From Cyclostephanos tholiformis (lineage: Eukaryota; Bacillariophyta; Thalassiosirophyceae; Thalassiosirales; Thalassiosiraceae), in assembly GCA_036939975.1 (NCBI GenBank), contig JALLPB010000057.1:1-27208 (forward strand): 27,208 nucleotides of DNA, written 5' to 3'. Below the pieces are notes generated by a model that was not told the DNA's origin, made no database searches, and saw nothing but the letters and a program-made list of their open reading frames with translations. Position numbers and translations under genes: made by a program. Each line of letters begins with the position of its first letter. Positions within the stretch are counted from its first letter, which is position 1. This document shows, piece by piece, positions 1-10,239 of this stretch.

Positions 1-2
1 TA

Positions 3-490
3 GGATCTGTAGATCAAATTAATTTTGCCAGATCAATATTTGGTCATTCAGAGGACCTCAATTCTCCCACTCTTTTTTTCAACCACAACATGGCTTGCAT
101 CAATTGGTCTCATAAAATGACCTCTAAAGCCACTTGCCACATTTAACTTCATGAAAATTCCATTTGCAAATGAGTGCAAGATAAAACATTGGCAGTTCAG
201 CATGTTTTTGGAAAGATTAATCTAGCGGATATTTTTACAAAGGAAATGCATGACAGTGCCCATTTTTGTCATCTTTGTGACTCCTTTATGTCCCACCTCT
301 CTTACTTCCTCAGCAAACACACCACCATGTCCGAAGTCTTTTGCTATAGCAGCAGCTGACACTTCACTCACAGGTGGCTTATTGGATTATTTTAAAGCTT
401 TGGCTTCTTCATCATTTTGCTGTATGCTTTCCCATCTGTCACACCTCTTGGCGTCTGCAATTATTTTATTTTATTTTTTGCATTGGAGGC
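3..490 (+). mobile_element. Decayed 3' end of a Ty1/Copia retrotransposon pol (RNase H region)
   Basis: The frame starting at base 3 reads through a Copia RNase H-like stretch: PTLFFNHNMACINWSHKMT at about 66-122, then stops at 147-149 (TAA) and 171-173 (TGA), then VFGKINLADIFTKE at about 204-245, the classic Copia 'G..N.ADIFTK' signature. After about 330 the similarity seems to continue one frame over (ASSSF..MLSHLSHLL, about 400-450), so there is at least one frameshift. Where functional diatom Copia elements usually read N-D-N, this copy has N-H-N, so a catalytic Asp is lost. Two stops, a frameshift and the lost Asp make this a dead remnant. The upstream part of the element lies outside the window. 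The family resembles diatom CoDi elements; that assignment is from memory of the family pattern. Confidence 0.85.
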
Positions 491-959
491 TCAGCATTAA
501 TGGAATATTTTTTGCCTGGTTTGTTTTGTTGGCTGATCAGAGAAATTAAACAGTTGAAATTCTTTCCTTGCCTTTCAGTGAGGGGTAATATAATCATTAG
601 CCCACAGAGGAATCAATACTTTTTTGCCACAATATTCAGCCTGCCCTCTGACAGAAAATAAACGATCATAGTGTGAATGTGTTATGTAGAAAGGCCAACG
701 ATCTCATATGCAAGGGTCATGGGTCAATAAAAACTCTTGTGCAAGACCCAAGACAGAGCAAAGGAAACTCAAATCAATGCTTGCAAACCGCACTTAAACG
801 GATACTGATGTACTTCCTGGAGCATGATGTGAGCATTATCGCAAAATCTACTACTCATTTGAATGGCGAAAACAACATCCAAAGGACTTAAGATAAGTGG
901 CTGTATCTATTTTACAGGTGAATTAATTTAAAATTAAACGTCGCTATAAACATTGAAAT
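491..959. other. Gene-free stretch, possible LTR remnant plus 3' flank of the decarboxylase gene
   Basis: No convincing gene is seen here. The stretch is AT-rich. A short purine run followed by TAATATAATC at about 579-598 sits where a Copia polypurine tract and 3' LTR start would be expected after the pol remnant, but there is no clean TG...CA boundary and no second LTR to compare. The last 60-70 bp before 960 must be the 3' untranslated region of the minus-strand diphosphomevalonate decarboxylase gene. The open frames in this stretch are short and resemble nothing I recognise. Confidence 0.4.
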
Positions 960-2267
960 CTAAGATTGCACTATCTTGAAATCAAAAACCCCATCACATG
1001 GATCAAGCGTTTTGGGCCCTGGCCCACCCTTCGTACAATAAACCATCTTCACGTCCCCATGTTTGTGTACTCTACCTGTTTTTTCAACGGCTTCCATCAA
1101 GCTTGGGCATAACTTGAACTCCAACGCCTTCTGGGCCAACGCGAGATTGCTCACATAATCACCGACGAGATCTTCACTCTGAGCCGGGTAGTATTTGAGA
1201 ACTAATGCCAAGAGTTCCACGACGTGCTTATCCAATGTGTACAGTACGGCGTTCGGGCCGGCATCGAAGGTATAAGCTGCTCTGATTTCACCGGCCCATG
1301 CATTGTACATGTGGATCATCTGAACGACACTTCTCGAAACGTCGTTCATGTAAAATATTGGAGGATAAGTATCCAGGCACGTGGCATGAAATTGATTCGA
1401 ATCCATCATGGTGACCTTTCCGAACGATTCGAAATCCTTCGCCTTGATAGCCTCCTCGATGATATTCATCCGTTTGGGCACAACCTCCCTCGCGCGGAAT
1501 GCCAGAAGTTCCGATGTGGCCACCGAATCCGACATGCCGTCCGTCGAGCTCGTCTCTTTCTTGGCATCCGAAACGACCAAGATTACCGCCCGCACCTCCT
1601 CCCAGTGCAGTTCGTCCGCCACCTGCTCGGCGATGGAATCGGACCAGTCGCTCTTTTTCCCGCCCGCGCGCCACGCCACGAAGCCCCCGTGGAGGGAACG
1701 ACACGCCGATCCGGATCCCTGTCGGGCGATGGCGGTGAACTCGCCCGGATAACTCTCCTCGGCGCCGAAAAGCCTCACCAACGCGGCGACGAGGGCCGCG
1801 TAGCCGGCGGCCGACGAGGCCAATCCCGCCGCTGTCGGGAAGGTGTTGTAACTCGCTATGTGGACGTGCATTCTACTCCACTCGTCCTTGGTCACGACCA
1901 CGCATTTCGCGCCGGTGGCGGGGTCGACGACGACTTTATCGGTGGCCAGCGCCCGCACGCCATCGACGCAGGCACGGAATCGCTTCGACGTCGACGCGTC
2001 CAGCACCTCGCTCCCGTTGAGCCACAGGCGATCTCTATCGAAGGACGACGAGGCCGAGGCGGTGGTGACCGCGCGTAAATCGGTCTGGTCGAGAGACACG
2101 GAGAGCGACGAGTTAATGGGCGTGTTGTACTGAGAGTTGGCCTTTCCCCAGTATTTGATGCAGGCAATGTTGGTTGGGGCGGAAACCGTGGCCTCGTGAA
2201 TGATGGGGTTCGGGTCGAGGCTCGTCTTGGGCACGACCACGGTGATCTTGTGGGTCTGGGGCGTCAT
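960..2267 (-). CDS. MVD: Diphosphomevalonate decarboxylase (mevalonate pathway)
   Basis: The 435-residue intronless protein belongs to the GHMP kinase superfamily. It performs the ATP-dependent decarboxylation of mevalonate 5-diphosphate to isopentenyl diphosphate, the last step of the mevalonate route to sterols and other isoprenoids. Visible signatures are PTNIACIKYWGK (31-42, substrate Lys38), the ATP-binding loop PTAAGLASSAAG (144-155), GSGSACRS with the substrate-binding Arg190, FDAGPNAVLYT with the catalytic Asp335, and KGGPGPKTL near the C-terminus. All key residues are present. It is slightly longer than the usual 390-400 residues, mainly because of a 20-25 residue N-terminal lead. 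I see no plastid presequence, so a cytosolic or peroxisomal site is likely. It is divergent from the plastid-protein gene across 293 bp. The 5' half of the gene looks clearly more GC-rich than the 3' half. Confidence 0.95.
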   Translation of the reverse strand: MTPQTHKITVVVPKTSLDPNPIIHEATVSAPTNIACIKYWGKANSQYNTPINSSLSVSLDQTDLRAVTTASASSSFDRDRLWLNGSEVLDASTSKRFRACVDGVRALATDKVVVDPATGAKCVVVTKDEWSRMHVHIASYNTFPTAAGLASSAAGYAALVAALVRLFGAEESYPGEFTAIARQGSGSACRSLHGGFVAWRAGGKKSDWSDSIAEQVADELHWEEVRAVILVVSDAKKETSSTDGMSDSVATSELLAFRAREVVPKRMNIIEEAIKAKDFESFGKVTMMDSNQFHATCLDTYPPIFYMNDVSRSVVQMIHMYNAWAGEIRAAYTFDAGPNAVLYTLDKHVVELLALVLKYYPAQSEDLVGDYVSNLALAQKALEFKLCPSLMEAVEKTGRVHKHGDVKMVYCTKGGPGPKTLDPCDGVFDFKIVQS

Positions 2268-2560
2268 TTTTTAAGAGTTCAATGCTTGTTGAGTTGGCTC
2301 CTCTCATTCCGAGCCAGACACATCACAACATGCTGAGATTCGTCGTCTCCGCAGTAAAAAGGACTCACAGGGGCCAGACAGACGGGGATGCCCCAGGTGT
2401 CAGAAGCATGATGTTGTTGTGGTTCAAAAATAGAAAAATAAATAATAATACCTAATTGGTACTTTATCTCTACGTAGATACGGCGTAAAATGTTTAGTAT
2501 GTACTATCTCGTCCCTGCAAAGGGAAGAAGTACCTCGGATGAGGGCAGAAAAGAACGACG
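2268..2560. promoter_or_regulatory. Shared intergenic promoter region of MVD (-) and the plastid-protein gene (+)
   Basis: This 293-bp stretch separates two start codons facing away from each other and must hold both 5' untranslated regions and both promoters. It contains an AT-rich patch at about 2427-2455 and a perfect 10-bp palindrome TCTACGTAGA at 2469-2478 with an ACGT core, the type of core bZIP factors bind. No clear TATA box is assigned to either gene. The regulatory role of the palindrome is inference. Confidence 0.5.
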
Positions 2561-4019
2561 ATGGCAATACGACTGCTTATGATCTCCAATGTCATGACCG
2601 TGGCTTCCTGGCTTCCAACCGCAACGTCGTTTCTGGGTGTTCGAACGTTTCGAACACATTCAATTACAGTGGTTAACTTTCGCGGCAATATCAACAGGGG
2701 AAGTCGATCGTCGTATCCTCATGCCTATGCTCCTCTTGTTTTGAGCGCGAAAAATGATGATGATTTGGAAAAAGAGGAAGATGAGGGTGATTCATTACTG
2801 AACGATCGGAGAGAAGGAATGGCCGACGCATTCGCTGCCTTGGATTCGCTAACGGCAGATGACTTTGATGATTTGATGCCCCTCTCGCCGACAGGCGGCG
2901 AAGGATCTTCCGAAAGTAACAGCAGCTTCACCATGGGTCTAAACATGGAAGATTCTGCCAAGCTATTTATGGAGATGCAAGAAGAATTATCCTCTCTCGG
3001 GGACGAGGGCGTATATGATGAAATATTGGGGGATCTAACGAGAGACGAACATGATCTCGATTTACCAAAAACTTTTTTGAATATAGAGGAAGAATTGACG
3101 AGTTTGATTCTGGCGTTGGATGAAGCAGCGGATATTCGTACCGCCGATAATCCTGCTGCTTTCGATAAAGTGGTCCTGAATGATGCTGATGGTATAGGTA
3201 GCGTTCAATCCTCCGCCGACGATGGTGATGCCTCGCTCACTACAGCCGATGTTTCAAATGATAGATTGACTCAAGATATCAAACCCTCCCTTTCCATGGA
3301 AGAATTCATTTCATCTGCGTTGAAAGAGGCGGTGAACGAAATCGGGGACTCTTCAGAATTGCTATCGTATACCGGGTCTGGAAAAACAGAAGATATAGCC
3401 AAGATGGCGGGACAACTACTGGAAAATGATGAGCTAAGGAAAGAGATTGAGAAAATCTTTGATGTGGCAGGTGAAAAGCTGCGATTGGAAGTTGAGGTCA
3501 TGAAAAAAGAGCAGGTACGTTTATCATTCAAGAATTGATGGGATTCATCGTGATGAGTCGCAATATCATAGACTTTTGTGGAAAAAACTCAATTTTCCTC
3601 GATATATTTTCATATCACAGGAATCGGTCATACAGAGTGGATCGAAGCAAGGTTTAGATTACCTAGAATCTGAAAAGCAGCGAATATCTGAGGCCGAAGA
3701 AAGCGTCACACGTTTGATCCGAAAAGTTGCTCGAGAGACAGAGGAGGTTCAAAAGGCAATGGAGGGATTGGAACTCGCCAAAAAGCAGACTAGTGGGGAT
3801 GGTGGGAGTGGAAACATTGAAGACACAGCTCTTGAGCTGAAGAAGGGTGGAATCATCAAGCAAGCATCATTGGTAGGCGGATTACTATTTGGGAGCAGGG
3901 CAATTACTGACTCAATTCTTGTTTTGAGTAGTCCTTACGGGGAGGAGCATTTTCTGCCGGCGATTGCTCAAGCATTGATAGCTTTGGCATGCGCAGCTTA
4001 TTTCTTTTTGGTTAAGTAA
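2561..4019 (+). CDS. Probable plastid-targeted coiled-coil membrane protein, function unknown
   Basis: Two exons, 2561-3514 and 3621-4019, flank a 106-bp intron (GTACGT...CACAG, phase 0) and give a 450-residue protein. The start ATG has no competing upstream ATG in frame. Residues 1-23 form a hydrophobic signal peptide ending ...TATS, followed by Phe24 and a basic, Ser/Arg-rich stretch to about 60. This matches the diatom bipartite plastid presequence, in which an aromatic residue follows the cleavage site. The middle (65-290) is acidic and low in complexity. Residues about 290-375 are strongly heptad-like and charged (coiled coil) and span the splice junction. The end carries two hydrophobic helices, about 397-420 and 430-449, ending in FFLVK. 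I recognise no family. A role anchoring or organising something at a plastid membrane is only a guess. Confidence 0.8.
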
Positions 4020-4169
4020 AAAATGTTGGTGAAAAAGAACGATCCAGTGGTCAGTATGCTACTTAGTTCGTTAGTTTTTGGCATCACCCTTCCGTGGCAA
4101 ATCCACTATTATTGCGAGTAGTTACAAACGAGACCGACACTGTGACGTCAGAGGTTGTAGCATTGTTTG

Positions 4170-7100
4170 TTACATAACGGATGAGAACGCCACTCGGTTC
4201 ATCATCTCTGCCTCGCAAAATCTCTGCACCAATTGAAACGGCGTAAAAATCTCGTCTTTTTCAACATCGTAATAGTCGTCATCATTTATGACCGCGTGAT
4301 CGAAGCATCGTTGCCCAGCCTTGCGCATAATATTGTCTATGGTATTGAACAAGCAAGAGCATGCGTTTTGCTCCGGAGTTCCAAACTCATCCTTCACATA
4401 ATGTGGTATGATAAAGCGCAAGAAAACTGCATCTACTTTCATTTGACGGTAACCAAAGGACGAAAAAACGCTCGAACGCACACATTCCAACAGTGCAGAT
4501 AAAGCTACACGCAGGATTCCCGAAATGACACTGTTGCGAGTGAAATCCAGTCGGTTCAATGAACCAGGATACACTTGAGTCTTTTCGATAAACATACGCT
4601 CGACATCCAACTGCAAACCACTTGTGGCACCACCACTGCCACCTCCTCCACCACAAACTGCTCCTGTTAGATAATCACCAAAAATATCGACATATTCCAT
4701 CTCATCTGGGAAAGGTGCTACTGGAGCAACGAATAAGTCTCCACCCACAATAGAAATACAATCCTCACATGATGCCTTGACAATCTCAAACACATTTAGG
4801 CAAACATCGCGAGGTCTGCTAGGGATGGCATACGGATCGCGTGCATCAGACAAGCGGAACATCTCAGTACAGAGCTCCGAGGCAGCATATGCTCCACGAT
4901 TCATCACATACATTGCCAACGATCGCGATGCCGCCAATTCAAATCGTTTGGACATAATCTGGTCCAAGTCCAGTCCATCCTTCCCCTTGCGATGGGGATT
5001 GATTGTATTCCCAAACAACGTTTTCGCAGAATCGGCTACGCGTGCATCTTCTTCTATTGCCGATTGAATTGATTGGTCTAAAGTGTTGGCCATGCTGCGT
5101 TGAGCCAGGCGACACATTTCACAAATGGCGAGGAGAAAATCGGAATAGGCACGTTCGGATGCACCATTGTCCAGTTTAATGAGGAGCTCAACAAGAAGAT
5201 CGAAAGCTTCATCCTTGTTGGTGGGTTCGAGGAAGGATGTTGAGCTAATAGATGAGCGCGCCAAACGTGGGTCTCCGCCGTTTCCTTCATCTCTTTCTAA
5301 CTGAGGTATAATAATTTTCTCCTCCAGCAGAGTCCCGTTTTCTCCCTTGATTTCTTCGTCAAAAACATCCAACAGAAAATCATCTTGAAATGATGGTTCG
5401 CACCCTACCAACTGTTCTAGTACGGCAGCGAGCCATAAACCAAATGACTTGGAACTCTTTTGAACGGCCAATTTGACAACCGCTGAGTCCACCGGTGCCA
5501 CGACAGCAGCACTTGCTAGACGCGAGCGTTGGAGAAGAGCCCGTATTAAATCATCGGCCATTTGCAATCCATCGGATAGTGCCACGCTGGCAAGTTGGAT
5601 AACTTCAACGAGAGTGTCGGATTCGTGTGAATCGTCATTGTCTGGTTCGTCATGTGTTTCTTCGTTTCTTATATTTGTCTTGACATCGTTCCGCTTTCTT
5701 GAATCGACGACCTTTTCCACCAACGGAGCCAAGCACTCAAGGATGACCGCACCCCTCAACTCGTTAAACTTTATTAACACGCGTCTCCTTACCATAGTTT
5801 CGGCCAACTCAACAGCCTGATCCACCAACGTCGACGCAACGGATACATCCAGTCCCACTTCTGGAAGCGCTAACCCCGATGCCAATTCACGTACCGATTG
5901 AAGTAGGTGTGACAGCACGATGGATAGCTCGCGAAAGTTGGCATCATCCTTGGACTCTTCTTCCTCGTCTCCTCGAACTCGCAATGAAATTCCATCTTCA
6001 ACAGAATTCTTAGGATCACTCTTTTGAATTAAGAGCATACGGACATGACTAATGAATACGTCAAAATTAGCCACAACAAACTTTCGTAGCAATTCCTTTT
6101 CAGCATCTTTGTGATCTGCAGCGTAAGGAGAGGACATAGACTGTCCTGACGCTTCAAAACTAACTCCAAACAAAGTTGTTGATTCTAATATTCCATCTAG
6201 GAAAGTGAGGGGTCCCTCCAAAACGATTTTATCCCTGTCATGCTTGTAATCTAAGGAAGCAGGATCAACATATGATTCCGCAGACATTGCCCCAGTAGCA
6301 GACGTAATGATAGTAGCATGTCCTGCCACTAAGCGTTCCCTTAAAAATCTCCCACACGCCACCAACGCCAACGACTGACATTGATCCTTCTCCAGGCTAG
6401 GCGAAAATGGAGTAGGATTCAGCATGAGCAACGTCCTCGCGCATTCAAAAATCTCAGCGATTGATTTGGGACTATGCACTTTTACATCTAAAGTACTGTT
6501 GTAATTCTTTTCAATGCTCCCTCCTCTAATTCTGATTTCACTATCATCCTCACTCCACTTCAATAATTTCTCCTTTAGATCACTTGCTAACTCCCTCAAT
6601 ATTGACCCGCACTCCAATTCGATACTTCGCAAACTCTCGAATCCAGCGGAATGCCTTCCCAGAATTTCGGTTGCATTCATGTGACTCTGAACAGCCATAC
6701 GATACTTCGATTGACGTATGTAAGCTCGTAAGGTCTGGGGTAACGAAAGCAAGGCGTCCAATCGCGTCAATAAACGTTGGATTCTTAATTTTTCCGCGAC
6801 AGCGTCACGACTGTCACGCAGCAACTCCTCACTGCGACTGCTTGCGGACTGGATGCGATCCATCCCCAGCCTCAATCTGTCCAATCCATTTATACTATCA
6901 CCACTAACGCTACTGACATTGGTGCCTATGGATTTGATGGCGTCGGTAGCGTCGATGAATTTGGAGTAATTTTCATAGACTAGCGTTTGCATCGTCGAGT
7001 CAAGTGTGCGTATGTCTAAGGCAAGTCGTTCGTTCGTTTCCAATAAAGTCTGCGTGGTGGAGTGCGCAATGTGAGATAAAGTATGTGATTTGGGATGGAA

Positions 7101-7541
7101 ATGGGGAGAGTCTAGGTCAGATTTGGTCGCCGTGAAGGGAAGTGGGATTTCGGAGGGGTTAAGTATTGTTTGTTGTGGTTGACTTTGCAGGTTATAATCG
7201 AGGGCGCTGTTGAGAGTTTTTGCGTCATTAGTTCCATTCCCAACCTTCCTCTCATTCGTTGATTCTTTTACATTATCAGCATTTCCATAGTCGTCATCAT
7301 TGGCATCATCATCGTGTCCATCATTGGCACTACCTGGCGTCTGGGAGGCGCCGTAAAAGCTTTCCAAAAGTTTTTTGCGTACTAACGCTTCACGATCTAG
7401 CGGCGTCACATTGCCGGAACTTCCCCTTCCTCCACCCCTCCCACCTCCTGCAGATGTTAAAAAGCCATCATTGGATGAGGAAGAAGACGAGTAGGAGGAT
7501 CGGGAGTGGAATGAGGCGTCGTCGTCGTCGTCGTTTGTCAT
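4170..7541 (-). CDS. VPS51: VPS51/Ang2 homologue, subunit of the GARP/EARP tethering complexes
   Basis: The 1123-residue intronless protein carries the VPS51 N-terminal signature. A short LLESFYG segment lies at about 58-64, and the hallmark LDSTMQTLVYENYSKFIDAT at 180-199 is followed by a predicted coiled coil. VPS51 is the small-GTPase-contacting subunit of GARP (with VPS52/53/54) and EARP, which tether endosome-derived vesicles at the trans-Golgi or recycling endosomes. Human and plant VPS51 are about 780 residues. The extra length here comes from a low-complexity N-terminus (an Asp run at 4-8, Ser and Gly runs, an acidic Asn/Asp-rich linker at 70-110) and insertions in the helical body, including a Gly/Ser loop (GGGGGSGG) near residue 970. 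The region between the hallmark motif and the C-terminus is only weakly recognisable, so other CATCHR-type tethers are a remote alternative. It is divergent from the ARF gene. Confidence 0.88.
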   Translation of the reverse strand: MTNDDDDDASFHSRSSYSSSSSSNDGFLTSAGGGRGGGRGSSGNVTPLDREALVRKKLLESFYGASQTPGSANDGHDDDANDDDYGNADNVKESTNERKVGNGTNDAKTLNSALDYNLQSQPQQTILNPSEIPLPFTATKSDLDSPHFHPKSHTLSHIAHSTTQTLLETNERLALDIRTLDSTMQTLVYENYSKFIDATDAIKSIGTNVSSVSGDSINGLDRLRLGMDRIQSASSRSEELLRDSRDAVAEKLRIQRLLTRLDALLSLPQTLRAYIRQSKYRMAVQSHMNATEILGRHSAGFESLRSIELECGSILRELASDLKEKLLKWSEDDSEIRIRGGSIEKNYNSTLDVKVHSPKSIAEIFECARTLLMLNPTPFSPSLEKDQCQSLALVACGRFLRERLVAGHATIITSATGAMSAESYVDPASLDYKHDRDKIVLEGPLTFLDGILESTTLFGVSFEASGQSMSSPYAADHKDAEKELLRKFVVANFDVFISHVRMLLIQKSDPKNSVEDGISLRVRGDEEEESKDDANFRELSIVLSHLLQSVRELASGLALPEVGLDVSVASTLVDQAVELAETMVRRRVLIKFNELRGAVILECLAPLVEKVVDSRKRNDVKTNIRNEETHDEPDNDDSHESDTLVEVIQLASVALSDGLQMADDLIRALLQRSRLASAAVVAPVDSAVVKLAVQKSSKSFGLWLAAVLEQLVGCEPSFQDDFLLDVFDEEIKGENGTLLEEKIIIPQLERDEGNGGDPRLARSSISSTSFLEPTNKDEAFDLLVELLIKLDNGASERAYSDFLLAICEMCRLAQRSMANTLDQSIQSAIEEDARVADSAKTLFGNTINPHRKGKDGLDLDQIMSKRFELAASRSLAMYVMNRGAYAASELCTEMFRLSDARDPYAIPSRPRDVCLNVFEIVKASCEDCISIVGGDLFVAPVAPFPDEMEYVDIFGDYLTGAVCGGGGGSGGATSGLQLDVERMFIEKTQVYPGSLNRLDFTRNSVISGILRVALSALLECVRSSVFSSFGYRQMKVDAVFLRFIIPHYVKDEFGTPEQNACSCLFNTIDNIMRKAGQRCFDHAVINDDDYYDVEKDEIFTPFQLVQRFCEAEMMNRVAFSSVM
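7517..7534. repeat. (CGT)6 microsatellite in the VPS51 N-terminus
   Basis: Six uninterrupted CGT units lie inside the coding sequence and encode the Asp run at residues 4-8 of VPS51 on the minus strand, immediately after the start codon. Similar tracts occur in UTP4 and in the PPR-like gene of this window. Confidence 0.9.
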
Positions 7542-8008
7542 CCCGAATAATAACTCTCTTCTGGGCTGGTTGGGGGGAGGTGGTTAGTCGGTCCGCGAAA
7601 GGAAGGTAGGTGACTGGTGTTACCATTTGGCACTCCTGGCTTATTGAAATTGTATTCATTTTGTATCCACTTCCAGATAGATAAGAGTTCCTCTCTATCG
7701 TTAATTCACCGAGTACCCCAACGGTCATTCAATTTTTCGCTTCGCAACCAAGGAGTCTGGTACTGAACGGAAGAAGCTTGCGAGCCTGCAACACCTCACT
7801 TCTTTTTCTCGTTTTACTCTTATTAAACTCTCTTGTTCTACGTTGATCGCTTGTGTCCGTCTAAGATCCATCCAGCACCTAGCCTGCCAACAACATCTTT
7901 GCGCATCGAAAGTCATCTCTACAACCGCCACCACACTTTCCACATTTCACGTGGCGAGAACGGACGAATCCAACAGAGGCATTATTCTATCAGGAAATAA
8001 ATCTAACC
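7542..8008. promoter_or_regulatory. Shared 467-bp promoter region of VPS51 (-) and ARF (+)
   Basis: The two start codons point away from each other, so both promoters and 5' untranslated regions lie here. A pyrimidine-rich run (about 7797-7835) precedes the ARF start by roughly 175 bp and could mark an initiator-type promoter. I see no convincing TATA box, no third gene and no RNA gene. The short open frames here are not conserved in any way I recognise. Confidence 0.5.
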
Positions 8009-9075
<1,067 letters not shown>

Positions 9076-9586
9076 GCTTGTCTTGTGAATAGAAGCTTGC
9101 TTAAGATTGAAAGATCTATGGCAGTAGTTTTTTGATAAGAGTGTAATTCAAGCTTGGATATTCTGACGATGGCGTTGGAGGATCTTTTTTCTTATTGTGC
9201 TGATCAGATCAGGGTGCTGGTTAGTTTGATTAGAGTCCAGTCTACGTTTTCTTGTTAAAGCAGCGCAGTCTCGTAAATAATCTACACAAGTAAATTCATG
9301 ACTATCCTTTATGCTCTCCCGTGATTACAATTATTTTACACCCACCTCTGTCACTGGCAACTTCTCTTTGACTATCTAAATGCATCCGCTGGTAGTAATC
9401 TCGTCAAGAGCTCGTCAATCTATAAGTTGCACGAAGGGGTTATCATACCCATTATCATTGCGTGGTCAGCGATTTATCATCAGTTACCAAGGTACTAAGG
9501 TACTAATCAATAACAGGTTCAGGTGAATAAAACTTTTATTCGTGTATCAAATTAGAATCCCTACACTCAGACGTCTGATATCTCGT
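9076..9586. other. Convergent intergenic region between ARF (+) and the PAN-like gene (-)
   Basis: The 511 bp contain no gene that I can support. The left part is presumably the 3' untranslated region of ARF. A small tandem repeat AAGGTACT x2 lies at 9489-9504. The notable element is the double-ended polyadenylation-like palindrome at 9525-9541, listed separately. Confidence 0.6.
9525..9541. terminator. Candidate bidirectional polyadenylation signal (palindromic AATAAA)
   Basis: GAATAAAA-C-TTTTATTC is a perfect 8-bp inverted repeat with a one-base centre. It presents AATAAA on the plus strand (9526-9531) and AATAAA on the minus strand (9540-9535). It lies 47 nt downstream of the minus-strand PAN-like stop codon, a normal distance for a polyadenylation signal, and 450 nt downstream of the ARF stop. 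Use for the PAN-like gene is plausible; use for ARF would require a long 3' untranslated region. Confidence 0.45.
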
Positions 9587-10239
9587 TCAGAACATAAAAC
9601 ACATGGTGACCGATGCTACGATTGTTGCCTTGTAGATTGCCCCCATACGAACAGCCATCAGTCCAGAGTTTTTCTGTTGGAATGAAAAAGTGGGTTAGTA
9701 GTGGGTAAAGAAAAACACTCAAAAAACAAACGGTTGCGAATCGCACTTACCTCAAATCGATAGCAATTAGCTCCAGGTGTCCCCGAAGTACCTGCAATAG
9801 GACCGACCCCATTCTTCATCTTGGTCACATATTCAGGCTTCTCCGGATCGGCAGGCACCGGAGGAGGTGGAGCTTTATCCTCATCAAACACGCATGTGCA
9901 TCGTTTAGTGACGCTATATTCAAATCCACGATATTGCTCCAGACCCCCAAAACGCTCACACTCTTGCTTCCCGCAAGCCTCTGCAGTGGGGAACTCCATC
10001 GTGCGTTGAAGATATGAGTACATTCTTCCATCTGCATCTTGGCACGAGCCGCGGCCAACGGCATAATAACCGTCTACTGTGGGTGGCTCCACTATTAGCG
10101 CCCGTGCCGAGGAGAGAGTCAAGAACTTCGGAGGCGTATTCGCGGTCGTCTTCACCGATGCCAATGCCGACCAGAACGGCAGTAGCAATAGCGTTGCCCC
10201 TAGTACACGGCAGATGAACATCGCTTTGTTAGATTTCAT
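9587..10239 (-). CDS. Small secreted six-cysteine, PAN/apple-like protein with spliced hydrophobic C-terminus
   Basis: Two exons on the minus strand, 10239-9751 and 9673-9587, flank a 77-bp intron (GTAAGT...CAACAG, phase 0) and give 191 residues. Residues 1-28 are a clear signal peptide (LGATLLLLPFWSALA). The mature part has six cysteines (66, 89, 94, 114, 116, 159) in the order GSC...EACGKQEC...GFEYS...CTC...GANCY. This spacing recalls PAN/apple or WSC-type extracellular modules; the assignment is tentative. A Pro-rich linker APPPPVPADPEKP follows at 123-135. Exon 2 supplies only 28 residues, starting KNSG and ending in a hydrophobic run (ATIVASVTMCFMF). This looks like a membrane anchor or GPI-attachment signal with a small-residue site at NSG. 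If the intron is retained, translation instead ends in a polar tail at 9658. It is divergent from the GT31 gene. Confidence 0.8.

Noticed and set aside
1224..2078. 284-codon open frame on the plus strand inside MVD
   Set aside because: It is the antisense shadow of a GC-rich gene with clear MVD signatures on the minus strand, and its protein is Arg/His-rich without recognisable motifs.
4143..4150. Perfect CRE palindrome TGACGTCA
   Set aside because: It lies between the convergent 3' ends of the plastid-protein gene and VPS51, where no promoter is expected; the same 8-mer also occurs inside UTP4 (about 15240), so chance is likely.
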